Assembly: GCF_029227915.1 (NCBI RefSeq)
Contig: NC_079875.1
Location: 15,373,001-15,437,000, forward strand
Source: Hydractinia symbiolongicarpus
Lineage: Eukaryota; Cnidaria; Hydrozoa; Anthoathecata; Hydractiniidae
DNA length: 64,000 nucleotides
Direction of reading: 5' to 3'
Notes under the pieces: generated by a model
The model's input: the letters and a program-made list of their open reading frames with translations, nothing else
The model's database searches: none
Told to the model about the DNA's origin: nothing
Made by a program: the position numbers and the translations under genes
Shown: in pieces, positions 1-13,464 of the stretch
How the letters are laid out: every line of letters starts with the position of its first letter
Position numbering within the stretch: position 1 is the first letter of the stretch

Positions 1-1840
1 CCAAAAATATGGCGTCAATGGAGCCTACCATAATGGCAATATTATTGAACTCCATCTCAGTGCTCATTTAAAGTTAAGGTCGTTTGTTTATTTACAGTTT
101 CACACTAACATATTGTGACAACCCACTTATTAGACAGGAATAAGAAACCAACAAGATCATTAAATATGGTGGCTAAAAACAATAAATTTAAGATATTGAA
201 GTACAATTATTTCCATTTCTAGTAAGTTTTATATCGCCAAATTTTCAGGAAACTCATAACTCCGTCTGAATTTTGAAATAAATAAAAAAAATGTAATGTT
301 GATTTTTTTCGATAACGGGGGTTATGCGCCGTTAAAAGGATCCAGAGGTACTTTTACAAGTTAGACTTACCTGAAAGATTTTCATAAGAAATTCCAAATG
401 ACATATTCACTTTTTGTTAAAAGTTCATGTAACCCCAGGTATCGTTTTTTAAATATTTTTTTTTCTTGCTGCCTTAATGACCACTTCCATTATCTTGTTC
501 GTTAAAAATTTCAGACTAGCTCCAGTCCTTTTTAGTGTCACATGACCCGTTACGTAGTATTGCAGTAGTGCTCACAAATTAATGACTTACTTGCTATTAT
601 TATTATTGACTTGATCAAAAACAATTAATATACTGTCGCAACAAAGTTAAAAAATTCAACGTACTTCCACATCAATCTCTGTACGAATTTGTTTATATTT
701 AAAATATAATTTAACATGATATACTAGCCGACTAAGCAATAAAACAAAAAAATAACATCTTAGCAGCAGGTGTGTGCATAATTTTTTTTAGTTTGTTGCT
801 TCTGCATTGCCGTAGGAGGCAACTCCACTATGCTGTGGAAAAACAAATACTTTTTTCTATTGTTATATCTTTGGTTATATTTTACACATGTGTGATTTTA
901 ACATGTGAAATAATTGCCACATGTTAGGGTTAGGTACATGTTTTGAAAATATGTCAGTAATTACATCGGAAAATGCCAAGTGCCGTCTCAAATTACAAAG
1001 GTTGTAACCACACTGCCCTTAATCCTATTCGTGTTGGAGGGGGAGGGGTGATGCAACCCCCTCTCCCTTCCCTCTAACTTTTTCCATAACTTTTTATGGG
1101 CTTATAGTTACACCTTGATACTTTGTTACTTATATTTGCCTTCCAAAATATATCCCTTCAGAATAAAAACCATACACAAATGTGTGACATGTTGAATAAT
1201 CAGTAACTTTCACAACCTATGTCTCAAATAAAAATCATGCACATTTTATTTTTCCTTCAATTGCTCAGCAATGTGAGAACATATGCAGAATTATTTCTAT
1301 TTTTTTAAAAAAATAATTGTTAGTAAAGAACTTTATGCAAAATTATTTTAAATTTTTTCAAAAAAAAAATTGTTTGTAGAGAGCTTTTGTTTAACTTTGC
1401 CGCCCGAAGATATATGTTCTGGCTATACAGTCAGTAATAATTAAAGCGCTACTGAAGTATTACGTAACAGGGTCACATGCCACTAAAAGACTGGAGCTAG
1501 ATTGAAAATTTTCTAATGAAGAAGAAGGTCGAAGATAACCAAGATGGGGTTTTCTTGTGCAAATCTTTCAGATGAGTCCAACTTGTAAAAGTACAGACAG
1601 ATAAGTAGAGTAAAAATAGGAGATACAACAATTGATGATTTTTTAATGGAATGATTAACTTACGAGTCAATGCACTAAGGGCAAGATTTCTTTTGTTATG
1701 TTATAAAAGAAAAAAAAATTTGCAAATGTGATATTTCATTTCCTTCTTACTATGCTTTGTTAAAATTTCGACAATTGTCGAGTGCTAGTGTGAATTAAAT
1801 ACACTTACCTGCACCTATAAAATTGATCTTTTAGAAAAAA
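1..1840. other. Upstream region of CHAF1A, no gene seen
   Basis: No open frame with recognisable protein similarity on either strand. Apart from the fold-back element (348-1594) it holds a G-rich/C-rich hairpin near 1036-1075. An AG precedes the CHAF1A start codon (TTTTAG at about 1828-1833), so an upstream non-coding or short coding exon of that gene could lie here, but I cannot identify it. Confidence 0.5.
348..1594. repeat. Long imperfect inverted repeat (fold-back element)
   Basis: The left arm (about 348-572) and right arm (about 1440-1594) are inverted copies of each other. The block GTACTTTTACAAG at 348-360 reappears reversed at 1582-1594, and CTAGCTCCAGTC near 516 reappears reversed near 1490. 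The stretch carrying GTTACGTA is shared too. The left arm carries roughly 60 extra bases, so the arms are not collinear throughout. This is the shape of a non-autonomous fold-back or long-TIR DNA transposon. No coding sequence is seen between the arms and no clear target duplication was found. Confidence 0.6.
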
Positions 1841-4800
1841 ATGATAGAATCTGCTTACACAAATGGGGAAACAGATAAAGAAAACAAACAAACTGAAGAA
1901 AATGAAGTTATAGAAGTGGATGGTGTAAATAAAAAGAATAAAATTGGTAATTATTTTTCTCAGACAGAATTATCTTATCTCTACTTTGATAATCTAATTA
2001 TGCTGACTGAAGTAGTTCTGCCAATTCTGTTCAGTTGTTTAAACTATTAATCTGTTATAATTTTTTGGTGTAAATATAAAACATCTGGTATTGAGTAAAA
2101 AAAAGGTCGATGGCTTTTCAGCTGTTTTTTTAATGCTGTTATACATATGATTACATATAATACATATGATTACATAACACCTAATTTGTTTCATATATAA
2201 ATATATATATAGTTGCTGAAAGTCTGCTCAGTCCACCAAAGAAAAAGCTAAAGCAAGGTACGTTAAATGCTTTCAACAAAATTGTCTTTTGTTGGTTGGG
2301 AAAAATAAGTAGCAGAGTTTTGAAAAGTTGAAGTGCAACTTATCTATATCTTAATACTTGAGATAAAGTAAACCCAAAATTTATTCTTTGATATTTTAGA
2401 AAAGAAAATTAAACAACTTTAAATTTATATGTTTTGTTTATTACTTCTAACAGCCACACCTCAAAACTTAATCAAAAATTAGATTTTTTACAACTTTCTC
2501 TTCAAATTTCCTTAATTTTTCTTTTATTATGGTTGATCATATGTGTTTTTTTTCAAAATGCATGAAAATACATTACAGTACAGTCTGAATGTAATCTACC
2601 GTGTACACGCTAATATCACACCTTTGCGTGGAGGACGGCAGTCGTTTGTCTTTTGTTATAATTAAATCCCTTGAGCGTTTTGCGAGTTTATATTTGCGTG
2701 TTAAAAAACAATGCGCTCGCGAAGAAATATCGGAGCAATTATATTTTTTCTAATAGCGAGATGCATTGTGTAAATGTATTGATAAGCTATTCCCTTAAGT
2801 ATTAGCGCGAAGTAATTAAATAATAAAAATCTTTCGCGAAGTTTTATAATACATTGCGTGAGAATGTATTGTTGATTTAATTACTTAAAAAAATTCCAGC
2901 GCGTTTAATCTAAGAAACATACAAAAGCATTGTTCACAACTATTAAATGCCGCTTTTCGTTTTTAAACTTTTAAAATGCGATTAAAAAAACCTTTCTATC
3001 GCCTCTTTTCGATTTTAAACTTTTAAAATGCCATTTAAAAAAACATTTCTATCGCCGCTGTTCGTTTTAAACTTTTAAAATGCGATCTAAAAAAAATATC
3101 TATCGCAGCTTTTCGATTTTAAACTTTTAAAATGCGATTTAAAAAAACATTTCTATCGTTGCTGTTCATTTTTAAACTTTTAAAAAGCGATCTAAAAAAC
3201 ATTTCTATTGTTGCTTTTCGTTTATAAACTTTTAAAATGCTATCTAAAAAATACGCTTAATTACTGCAATTAAAATTTTCAAAAGAGTTCGCGCAAAATA
3301 GATTGCTAAAATTGATCTTTCAACCTATTGTGATTAAACAATTGATCGTGTGGGGTCATTGTTTATCAGCGAGGCAATTATTTTCTTAAAAAAACAAAAG
3401 CTATTGTTCTGTGTAACTATTCATGCGAGTTTCGCGTCCGCGGTAGATTACATTCAGACTGTACTGTACATATAAAATTCTCATCATAAGTACTTAAATT
3501 TCCTTAAATTTAACTCCATAAAATATAAGTAAAAAGAGTGCTAATTTTAATTTTTTCTAGTTTTAAACTTTTTTTAATCAGTGATATCATCCTATGAGAA
3601 ATATATCAAAAACAGGTCTTTCCACTTCACCTCTATTAAGTATACCATAATTACTTCCATATTTTTATCAGTTACCATCAGCAATAAATTATATAATCCC
3701 TAAATAATCTTTTTTAAATCCACACAGTCGAAATTTGCTGCTCTTATAAATATGACAATTTATACAGATTAATAAAATATAAAAATTTATGGCATTATCT
3801 TTAAAGTGAAAAGTACTTTTTAAAAACTTAGCTGAATAGACTTTTAAGCTCTCTTGGATAAGTCCAACATAATGTTTTGCCTTATTAGGTACCCCTAAGG
3901 CTTTGAGAAAAAAAAATCAAAAGTTAAAGGAAAATGATCGATGGTTACATATACATGCTGTCTTAACATAAAGCTTAAATTCTCTCTTTAAGATGCTATA
4001 TCGTTTCCAAAATTACCAAAAGAAGAAGCTGTAAAAAAAACTGAAAAAACTGCTAAAATTTTAAAAGAATCTGCAAAACCATGTGAAGTTAAAGGTATGC
4101 AATTTTTTACTGAATTTCTATTAATGTAAAAAAGAATTTATTTGTTATTTTTTTATTTACTTGTGTTTGCCTCTAGAAACAGTATTACCTTTTCCAAAGG
4201 TGTCGAAGGAAGAGTTTATGCGTTTATCAGAAAAGGATGTGTCAAAAACAATAGATGTAGAAAATGGTGTGAAAAATTACAGTCTAATTAAAAAACTTTT
4301 AATATTTCCAAACTGTTTTCATCTAAATAATCAAGGCTTGTTTGTAATATTAGAGGATAACGCTAATACAACAACACCAATTGCTAAAGAAAAATCACCA
4401 ACATCAAAAGAAAATAATGTTAAAACACCAAAGTCTACAGATAAGGTTAGCATAATAGCCTGCTTGATTTTTTAACACATTGTTTTGTGCACATAATTAA
4501 GAAGTTGTGAAATAGAATTAAGTTGTTGAGGAAAACCACATAGTGGTGCCAAAGCTTAGTGGTTATAACTCTCACACTTTGTGCCTGAGACCAGAGTTTG
4601 ATTTCTCTTGGTGGTGATTCAACATGAGCAAGTCAGAGTTACATAGCCCCAGGTTAACCCAAGCCATGTGAGGGAAACTGGTGAGATGGCACACTGTGCA
4701 CTGTTGGATTTTGCAGGGAAAGGACCCTATTGTGTCTGCATAGCCTAAAATGAGCATTAAAAAATGTTTATCCTTCAATATTTATGAGGTTAGCCATGTA

Positions 4801-7800
4801 AAATATGCACAAATATCTATCTAAAACATCTATACTACCTAATTTGTAGAAAACACCCTCATTGACGAAAGAGGAAAGACAGAAAGCTAAAGAGTTGAAA
4901 GAGCAAGAAAAACAGGCTAGACTAAAAGAACTTGAAGAAAAGAGAAAGAAAAAAGAAGAGGAGAAATTACTAAAGCAAGCTGAAAAAGAGAAAAGAGAAC
5001 ACGAAAGGAAGGAAAAAGAAAGGTTTGTCATCTTTTTCTTATTTCTCTTTTCTGGCTCAAAGTATGGATTTTTTTTGCCACACTAAAGTGAAAAATACAT
5101 GTAAAGTATGTTAAGAGAAGTAATTTTGGGGAGAAGAATTTCTTTTATTTAGCGATTTTCGATTTAATTTGTGAATATCGACTCCTGTGAATTGTACTGA
5201 ATTCGGTCAGGCATTCGCAAAAAAATTAATTATCCCCCAAAAGATTTTGAGTATAATAGGTCAAATTCTAATGACAGATAGGATCAGGATGGCAAGAGAT
5301 CATATGAATATACTTTTTATAAAAACTTTATCTTTAACCATATCTTCATCAAGTGCAATCACAATAATCCTTCTAATTTCAATAGAAAGTTAAAATCTTT
5401 TTTTTTTTTTTATTTGTACAGTTTAGATATTATTATTTTTAATAATTAAATTAGCTATATCAAAGAAAATTGTGGTATATATATTTTAAAAAACACTGAA
5501 AATTTTAACTCCTTAATAGGTTAAAGGAAGAAGAAAAAAAGAGGAAAGAAAAAGAAAAGGAAGAGGAAAGAAAAAAACGGGAGGAGGAGAAAAAAAGAAA
5601 AGATGAAGAAAAACGAATAAAAGACGAGCAAAGAGAAGCTGAACGATTAAAGCGAGAAGCAGAGAAGGAAAAGAGAGAAGCAGAACGGAAACAGAAAGAA
5701 GAGGTCAAAAGACAAGAGGAAGAAAAAAAGAAAATGGAAGATGAAGCTGTGGTAAGCTTACTTGCATTTGAATTGATTATGCATCAACTGCAGCTTTGCA
5801 GAGCATACATTTCTTTATATTAAAGAGGACTTGTTTACTTTTAGCAAAAGAAGAAAGAAAAAGCTGCCCAGCAATTTAAAAGCTTTTTTAGAAAGTCGAC
5901 AAATATTTCAAAGGTAAAATGTCTCACAAATTTTCTCTATTTTATATTATATACTATTTTTTCTAAGATAGTTGTTATAGTAATTTATTTTTAATATAAT
6001 GGCTACCACTAATTTTTTTGACATTATGACAAGTCACCCCGTTAGGCTCTTAAAATTGGTGTTAAAGCACTGATGTTTCTTTCCGAGATTACTGAATTGG
6101 ATTTTAACCACTTCTTTGCCATGGATGATCACGTTGTTTCTCTGTCATACCTGATCTTATTTGACTCCCCGTAGAAAAATCCACTTAAATAGGAAAGCGA
6201 ACATTTATGTATATATACTCTGAATAGGATTGCAAGTTTTGTGCAAACCGCTAAGGAGACATCAGGATTAAAAGGATTTTTGGTAAAAACGTCATTATCT
6301 CTAAATTTTTTAAATAACCTTTTTTTCTTTTTAGGCTCCTGAAGTAGAATCCTTTAAACGCTTTATCCCATTTCAAGTGAAACCGAATATGATCTTAGCA
6401 CCTGTATGTAGAAGAAAGGATTTCCATAAAGAGAAACTAGATAAATCCATAGGGGAAGTGAGTTTTTTTAGATTTTCTTTGCAAGTTTTCATTAACTCCT
6501 ACTATCACTTTCCCTTAAATTTCTTTTTAATTGTTAGCATAGGAAATTCTCAGAGCTTTCATACATGCTTCATACAGTTCATACAGATTTACGTAAAACA
6601 TTGTACTTGAATGTGGGCTACCTATATGCCTTACCTTTCAAAATCAAACTAACTAAATATCAGCCAATTTGATTTTTAGTTGAACCCAGACGTTTCATTA
6701 TATCTTGAAGAACTAGCTGTAAGAATAGCAAATAACCAAAATATTATATATATTACTCGTCGAAAATTACGAAGAGAGTTTGAGGAGCAAAAAAGATTAG
6801 AAAGCAAGAATAAATGCGAGAAGCCAATAGAAACAGGTTCATCACCAACAGATGTTGTAATTATTGAAGATGACAATAATGATGATGCTGAGGATGAAAA
6901 GAGCTTTACAGAAACTAATCTATATAAAGCAAAGTTTCTTAAATTCTCTGAAAACACTAGACCAGCTTACTATGGCACTTGGAGTAAAAAAAGTAAATTT
7001 ATAAATGGAAGAAAACCATTTGGGGTAGACAATGTACGTATATTTGTTGCATGCTGAACATTTTGTCTAACTAACATCCTGAAGTGTGCAACAAATGGTA
7101 ATTTTAGAAATGCTAAGGATCACTTAACCTAGGGTTCGCATGTACAAGTTATTGTAAACATCATTAAACTTTAGATTAACTTCTGTGTTGCTCCTAGAAT
7201 TTTAGTCAAAAAATGCCCATGTGATCCTTTAAAACCATCTGAAAGTATTTAATTTTGGGGAAGGTTGGGAAAGTAAAAGGATTTGTTTACCAAAATTCAG
7301 TATCAGAATCTCCCAAAATCTTGTTTTGTCTAACAAAATATCAAGATCTTCTCAACATTGATTAAAAATTCTTCTTGAGAGTAAAATTTAAATCCTGACT
7401 CTAAAAAAAATATGGCAGCCTTGTGGCAACTTTCCTAATTTATTTTAATTATTCCACGTTTTACTTTTCCTTGATTCTGCTTGATTTTGACTGTAAAAAC
7501 GACTATCCTGAATCTTTGTTTGTATCACTAAGTTTGGTTCAACTTGGAATTTGAAGTAAAAGTTTTTAGCACCGTTAATCCTAAAGTTTTTATCATGTTA
7601 TATTCACAGGATGTATTCAATTACGAGATAGACAGTGATGAGGAATGGATTGACGAACCTGGAGAAGATTGTTCAGATAATGTATGTACTTTCATTTTTA
7701 GTCAGGGGTGATGACATTATAATGTTAATGTTAGAATGTGCTTACCATCATCACAGAATTTGTTTAGTTGTGTGAAAATTTTAAGCGTTTCAATTCTAAG

Positions 7801-10800
7801 GACTAGGGAAAGCATCTTGATTGTGTTATTTATAGGATTTTACATTTTTTCTCTGAAATTTTTTTGCAGGGCTTTTTAAAGTGACAATGAAAGTAAAAAT
7901 TTACCACTAACTCATTATTTTATTTTTCTATATATGAAAAATAAAAAAACTGCAATAGCTCCAAATTTCTTTAGTCTTGGAGATCAGGGAGCCTGCTATG
8001 GTAAAGTTACAGCCATGAAAACCATAATAATAAAAACCTAGGAAAAAAAATTGGGGCAAAACTGCTCTTTGTAAAGGTTTAAAGGAGGATTCTGAGAGTT
8101 GCACTTGTGAATTGTATTTAAAAGAAAATAAAAAAAAAATTGTTCTAAAAGCCTCAGGAAAAACTTTAAAATATCTCGGATATGTGTGTACAGGGCGGTG
8201 ATGATGACGATGATGATGAAGATAAAGAAGAGACTGAAGAAGATCGTGATGGATTTTTTGTACCGCACGGTTATCTGTCTGATGATGAAGGAGTCAAAGC
8301 ATCTGATGATGAAGAAGAGGATGACGATGGAGAAGAAGGAAAAGAGCCTATCACTTCAAAACAAAGTGATGGACGGGTAACGGTCTATTCCTACAACACC
8401 AATACAAAACTTGTCTGTTTCGAAAAGTAACAAGGGAACTTTAGTGTATGGAAACGTGGATAGGGGCACGTGTGTTTATTTTGTGTGGGTTGAAAAGACA
8501 TGCATCTTTGATGCTTTTTGTTGACCGGAAAAACTATAAAGTTATTTTTTCTACGTTTTCTATTTTGTCTTTTTAAATTAAAATCAAGCATAAACGCTCG
8601 TGTCTAGGTTGTTTTTAGTACTTTTACTGTTTGAGTTCTTACTTACTTGTTTGAAAATCTATATTATTTCAATTTGTATTTATGTTTTAGGAGGACGAAA
8701 AACTAAAAGCCAAAGCTTGTTCATACGAAATTGAGATTAAAAAGCATATCAAACCTAAAAAACCAGTTTGTATTGGCATAACATATATTACAAAGCCTGA
8801 AGATTTAAATCCAATTTTAAAGGGATATCAGAAAATCGAGTTATACAAGCCGATTGTTCAAGAGGAGGATGAAGACATGGATACAGATAGTCCCAATAAA
8901 TCAATCAAAAGTCCCCAAACTGTACCAGAGGAAGGTTAGTTAATTTTATTTATCTTATGCATGCAGAATGTTTATCCAAGCGAAAAGTCGATTGTTCTTC
9001 TTTTTCTAGGCTTCAAAAGCATTAAAATCATACAATGTGACCTTTTTTTCAAAAACATCCTTTTGACTGTCCATCTGACACTTTTGATGACGATGTACCC
9101 TCCCATAAATTCAAATTTTTATCTCCAGAAACCTGTAAAGCTTATTTTAAATGAATTAAAAGTTTCCTAAATTAGGTCAACCTCCTGTGTGCTTACGAAC
9201 TTAAAAGTGTGGTAAAAAACCAATAATTGGGTTTGAGAGAGGTGAAAAAGCCTTAAAAGTAATAAAATAATTAAAAAAGCCGGCGGACACCGGCCGGCGA
9301 GATGTAGGTGCGTTCACCCATTTGAAAAGAGATAAACCATCTACGAGTTTTAGAATTGCGGATCGTCTAACTTTTAAAAAACTTTGTTATAAAAGTTCCC
9401 GGCTGCGCTACCACTACACTATCCAGAAACGTGTAAAGGTGTTGGGATAGTCTGAGGCTATTGACATCATTTGACCAAACTTGTCGTATAGCAAAAAATA
9501 GCGCCAAAAAAGTGTATATATCTACAAGAACTCTTTCGTGATAGACATGGCAGATGTTTTAAGGGCTGTTTTGTTTTTCTTTTAATATGTGGGTGAATAT
9601 GTATTATCAGTATTTGATTTTTATCTTCAAGCACGTTGGATTAAAACGAGCATCACCACATGTGGTTTTCAAACTTTGTTTTGAAATCGACCACCCAGTT
9701 TTTAGCTTCCAATTTAGTCGAGGTCATTTTGCCTTATTGAAACTATGGACTAGAAAAATATAACTTAAGGGTAGAGATTTTTTGCGGATCTATTGTAATT
9801 ATGCCAAAATGTTTTCAGATAAAGCTGTGTATAACTTACATTAACTGGTCAAGAAAATACGTGAGTTTGATTCTCCCTAGTAAATAGTCTGCAAGTAATA
9901 GTTGAGCCATCAAAAAAATACAGAAACTTATACATTAGGTTTCACCCTAAAATAAATTAAAAATATAAATTTCTAATGCTGGAACAAAACTAAAAGGTCG
10001 AACAAGGAACGAAATAAACGTGGAGATCGCCACTTTTACGGACACTTGAAAGCATGTCGGGATTTTGATTAACACATGCGTTGTTTACATGATAGCCGAA
10101 ATTGAAGTGCGCCTAGGAGTGATCAGTGCGCCTAGGAGTGATCAGTGCGCCTGTAAACAAGTTTACCTTAGCATGGCGTTTATGTTAAGTGTGGCGCTTA
10201 AAAGAATTGAATTTTTAGTTTTTATAAACTGTAAACATAACCCATGATGGTTTTTTTAACCATGTGCGTTAACGCTTACTTCTCCTAAAACTTAACACGC
10301 TTTTTTTTAAATAATATAAAAAATTTTAGGTGAAGCTTGTTGCTTGAGTCTCTATATTATTTTAGGGTTAACCGTTGCTTACTTGTTGTTTATGGACTAT
10401 TAGGGAGAGTCAATGTGAACTATAATATAAATTTCAGCTTTACTCATTTGCACGAAGAATGATTGAGGCAGTAAAGCATAGCACGCACAAGAGGATATGG
10501 CCCCTTTAAATTAGACCAAAGTAGATTTATATATGCATATGTATTCTAGTAACTGTCCTGGATATACTTTGTTTTAGCAATCCCGTTCCTACTGAAGCTT
10601 CTACACGGTAGCACAACAGGTATAAAGAAAATGTGGAAGACATTCCAAACCTTCTGGATATCCTACATAAAAGAGAACGATTTAGAGTTGCGCACAACTA
10701 TTTCTAGAACACAGTTCGTAAAAACTGTTAATGAAGTCGCTTCACGGTGCCAAAACGATAAACGTGAAAATAGATATGTTGTTAACATTGATATATTGTC

Positions 10801-10981
10801 TAAATATGACATGAAAGATTTGATGTTGGGGGGAGGTTTACCTTTATTGAAATCTCAAGCAGAAAAATTAGAAAAGAAAGAAAATTCGATTGTTGTAACA
10901 AATGCACCTGTAGAAACAGACACAAACGAAATAGTGACACCAAAGAAGTGTGCGGTTACTCCAATGCAGGTGGATACGTAA
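1841..10981 (+). CDS. CHAF1A: Chromatin assembly factor 1 subunit A (p150), 13 exons
   Basis: Large subunit of CAF-1, which deposits H3-H4 behind replication forks through PCNA. Exons: 1841-1946, 2213-2257, 3993-4094, 4177-4445, 4850-5022, 5520-5751, 5845-5913, 6335-6457, 6680-7033, 7610-7681, 8194-8376, 8691-8934, 10578-10981. All introns are GT-AG, phases close, and the sum is 2376 nt (791 aa). Residues 1-174 are a poorly conserved N-terminus with a SUMO-interaction-like VIEVD. Residues 175-309 are the Lys/Glu/Arg-rich KER helix. A PCNA-box-like QQFKSFF lies near 318, lacking Gln at box position 1 as in the vertebrate second box. VKPNMILAP, then RPAYYGTWSKKS, EIDSDEEW and DGFFVPHGYLSDDEG, form the acidic ED domain that binds histones. 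The last exon carries the winged-helix region (LLKLLHGSTTG). The protein is shorter than human, mainly at the N-terminus. The start is the first ATG in the open exon; an upstream exon is possible. Confidence 0.93.
2576..3466. mobile_element. pogo/Tc1-mariner-like MITE with 52-bp satellite core
   Basis: It sits in CHAF1A intron 2. The terminal inverted repeats are about 26 bp and near perfect: CAGTACAGTCTGAATGTAAT... at 2576 and its reverse complement ending at 3466. TA flanks both ends (2574-2575, 3467-3468), the target preference of Tc1/mariner/pogo elements. No transposase is present in the 891 bp. The right half contains a tandem array (see 2945-3250). Confidence 0.85.
2945..3250. repeat. 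Tandem array, 52-bp unit, about 6 copies
   Basis: The marker AAACTTTTAAAATGCGAT recurs at 2965, 3017, 3069, 3121, 3174 and 3226, a spacing of 52-53 bp, with TTTCTATCGCCGCTTTTCG between markers. The array lies inside the MITE at 2576-3466. A diverged array of the same unit occurs at about 28570-28715. Confidence 0.9.
4544..4758 (+). mobile_element. tRNA-derived SINE, family A copy 1
   Basis: Located in CHAF1A intron 4. The 5' part looks like a decayed tRNA: AGTGGTTATAACTCTCAC as box A region and GAGTTTGATTTC as box B. It is followed by the shared core CATAGCCCCAGGTTAACCCA and a tail with GTTGGATTTTGCAGG and AATGAGCATT. The same ordered blocks occur in reverse orientation at 61489-61683, which is what identifies both as copies of one family. 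Confidence 0.75.
9180..10560. other. CHAF1A intron 12: repeat fragments, no exon seen
   Basis: The large last intron (8935-10577) holds a GC-rich palindromic patch around CCGGCCGG at about 9280-9300. It also holds a tRNA-head-like sequence on the minus strand (9393-9425, box A like TAGTGTAGTGGTAGCGC) and a 19-bp tandem repeat, AGTGCGCCTAGGAGTGATC, with about 2.4 copies at 10105-10152. None is coding. Confidence 0.55.
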
Positions 10982-11456
10982 TGTGTTGTTATCTCCGTTG
11001 CAAATGTGTGAATTATACGATCCTTTGATTGGATGCGAGGACACGCATAGAGCGCCATTTTGAAAATATGAACCTCCATGACGAGTAATACGAAGAACTC
11101 CGTCGACAATTAGTTATGCAAACTGTTTGTCACATTATTCGAACTTGTATCTTTTTTAAAAAATACACGTCAAATTGACGTCGCTAACGCACGTCGTGAA
11201 ATTACCCTATCAGATCTATTTTCAACGACCTTATGGATGCTGTTTTTATATCTTTATGGTTAAAGTCTCATGGATAACTGCTTAAGTTCGGCTTGTTTCG
11301 TTTCACATTTTAAATTTAAGTCATCTCAGGTTTAAAATCGCCATTTGAGTATTGGATATATTGCTCAAGTAACTATTGAATTTCTTAATGACAAAAGTAG
11401 TGACTTGACTTTTTTTTCTTATACTTTTAAAATGTAGACTGGTACCGTGTTTCCAT

Positions 11457-11462
11457 AATAAA
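11457..11462 (+). terminator. Probable CHAF1A polyadenylation signal
   Basis: AATAAA lies 476 bp past the CHAF1A stop codon. It is the first canonical hexamer I found downstream on the plus strand. Placement is inference. Confidence 0.4.
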
Positions 11463-13464
11463 GGCTATTAATGATATTTGTAGCATATTTTTTAATTTTC
11501 TCGTTGATATGGGAAAATACACTAAATAAAGAATACGGACGTGTTTTCATTTGTAAGAGTAGTGGATAAATAGTTTCTTTAGTCTGTCTAAGTTTTTCTG
11601 GTTGTACATGTTGACCACGATCATGGAAATTTCTTTAATCTAAAATTTGTTTTAAATAATCCAGGAACTTTGGCAAAAAATTTAAATGTCTGGCGATTGT
11701 TCTGGGATCTCAAACAAATTTGTTTGGACCCCCCGAAAAAAAAGTACCCCAATAAAAATACAACTGCCAATTCTAATTTCTGACCCCCGCCCTCCTCGTA
11801 AAATTCCTGAATACCTAATCGGTAAAGATTTTTGCCGATTTTCTCATTACCGACCAAACTTTTTTGCCGACATTTTTTTCCGACTTTTTGTCCAACCATC
11901 TTTTTGCCATTTTTTCTTTCTTGTTGCTAACTTTTATCAGTTTTAAGCAATTATTCTTTCTTAGTGACTAAATTCAAAAATTTTGTTGGCAAAGAGTAAC
12001 TAAATTCAAAAATTTTGTTGGCAAAAAGTAACTCAATTTTGTCCCAGTGACTTATATTTTTGCCGACGACTTTTTACTGATAAGGTAACCTAAAAAATAG
12101 GGACCTTCCTAAGATCGCCTAAATAGTCTGAAATTTGGACCAAAAAATGATTTCTAAAAATTTTTTTTCAATTAGTGTTACTTATCACATTTTATTTATC
12201 ACGATATTATTTGTGACAGTTCAATTCCTAAAATATATTTTAGCATGCCTCCCTCCCTTTGACCTAAAAACCAAATTTCTCCTATAATTGCAAAAATCAG
12301 TGTCCGTCAACCCCGTGTATAAGGATTTAATGGTTCCTTATATTCCGTCCAATATAAAATACTACTTTTTGATATTAGAGAAAACGAAGAAAGTTGCTTT
12401 CATATAAAAGAGCTTGAAAAGTTGTCTATGAATCTTTATTTTTTAAAAAATCTTGAATGGTTTTCGATATATAGATATATATCTTAAAATTTTTGGCTTG
12501 GAGGTTCTTTTATACCCCATAGTTTAGCTAATTATGCGAAATTATGACATCATCGATTAGATGCTCCGAACGAGATGAATGATAATCAGGGTAACTAAGT
12601 AGTATTATTATTCACGCGAACGCGTTCAAAATATCCAACTGGATAGGTGAAAACATTTTTACGTCATCACATACTTTGATCAATGCTTAAGACAGACCCT
12701 CGTTTCTTTAATACATGTTCATGTATTAAAAAAATACGTCCAAAATCGAGATTTTTTCAAAAAATAAGACAACTTTCCAAGCTCTATTTTTGTTTTTCTT
12801 TCCCGTTTTTCAACTTGTTTTTTGCAGGAGTTAAGCTTTAAAACAATAATGCTATTCTGTGTTGAAAAACATGTTCCAAATTATGTAAAGATCATGACGT
12901 CGAGAATTATTGACATGAATTAAGTTAAAGGTCAAAAAAGGTTAGATGAAAGGAGAGATAATTCGTCATTCCACATTTCAATTGCGCTGGATCCTTTAAG
13001 TCCTTTTTTGATAAATAATAGATATAGATTACTAATTGATAACAAAAACATTTCGTTCAAAACATATTTCTCTGGAACCAATGAACAACTTGTTTATGAA
13101 ATGTAAAAAAAATGTGATAATATTCATTGAGAGATCAGATAAAAAACTTTAAATTTTTCAGGATATTTAAAACAAACGAAGGATGACTAACGAGGTTTTT
13201 CCCGAGTTGTAAATTAATGAGGTACACGTTTCTATATAAGAAACCAATCTAAGGCCAACTAATAAAAAATTTCTTAAATTCAGAGGTCATTTTACTGGAA
13301 AACGTTTTTTAATTTTGAAGGGGGCTATATTCAATCAAACAAGACTTTGACATAACGAGGAGACTTTCATTAACATAAATTTAAGGAAAGATGAAATTTT
13401 TTCCGCATTTTATTCGTCATCTAAAATGATGTCTGTTTCTGTTAAAATCGTCAATTTTTAAGTA

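Noticed and set aside
11621-11946. Open frames on both strands
   Set aside because: Mirror-image openness with Phe/Lys-rich composition and an adjacent direct repeat; no family resemblance.
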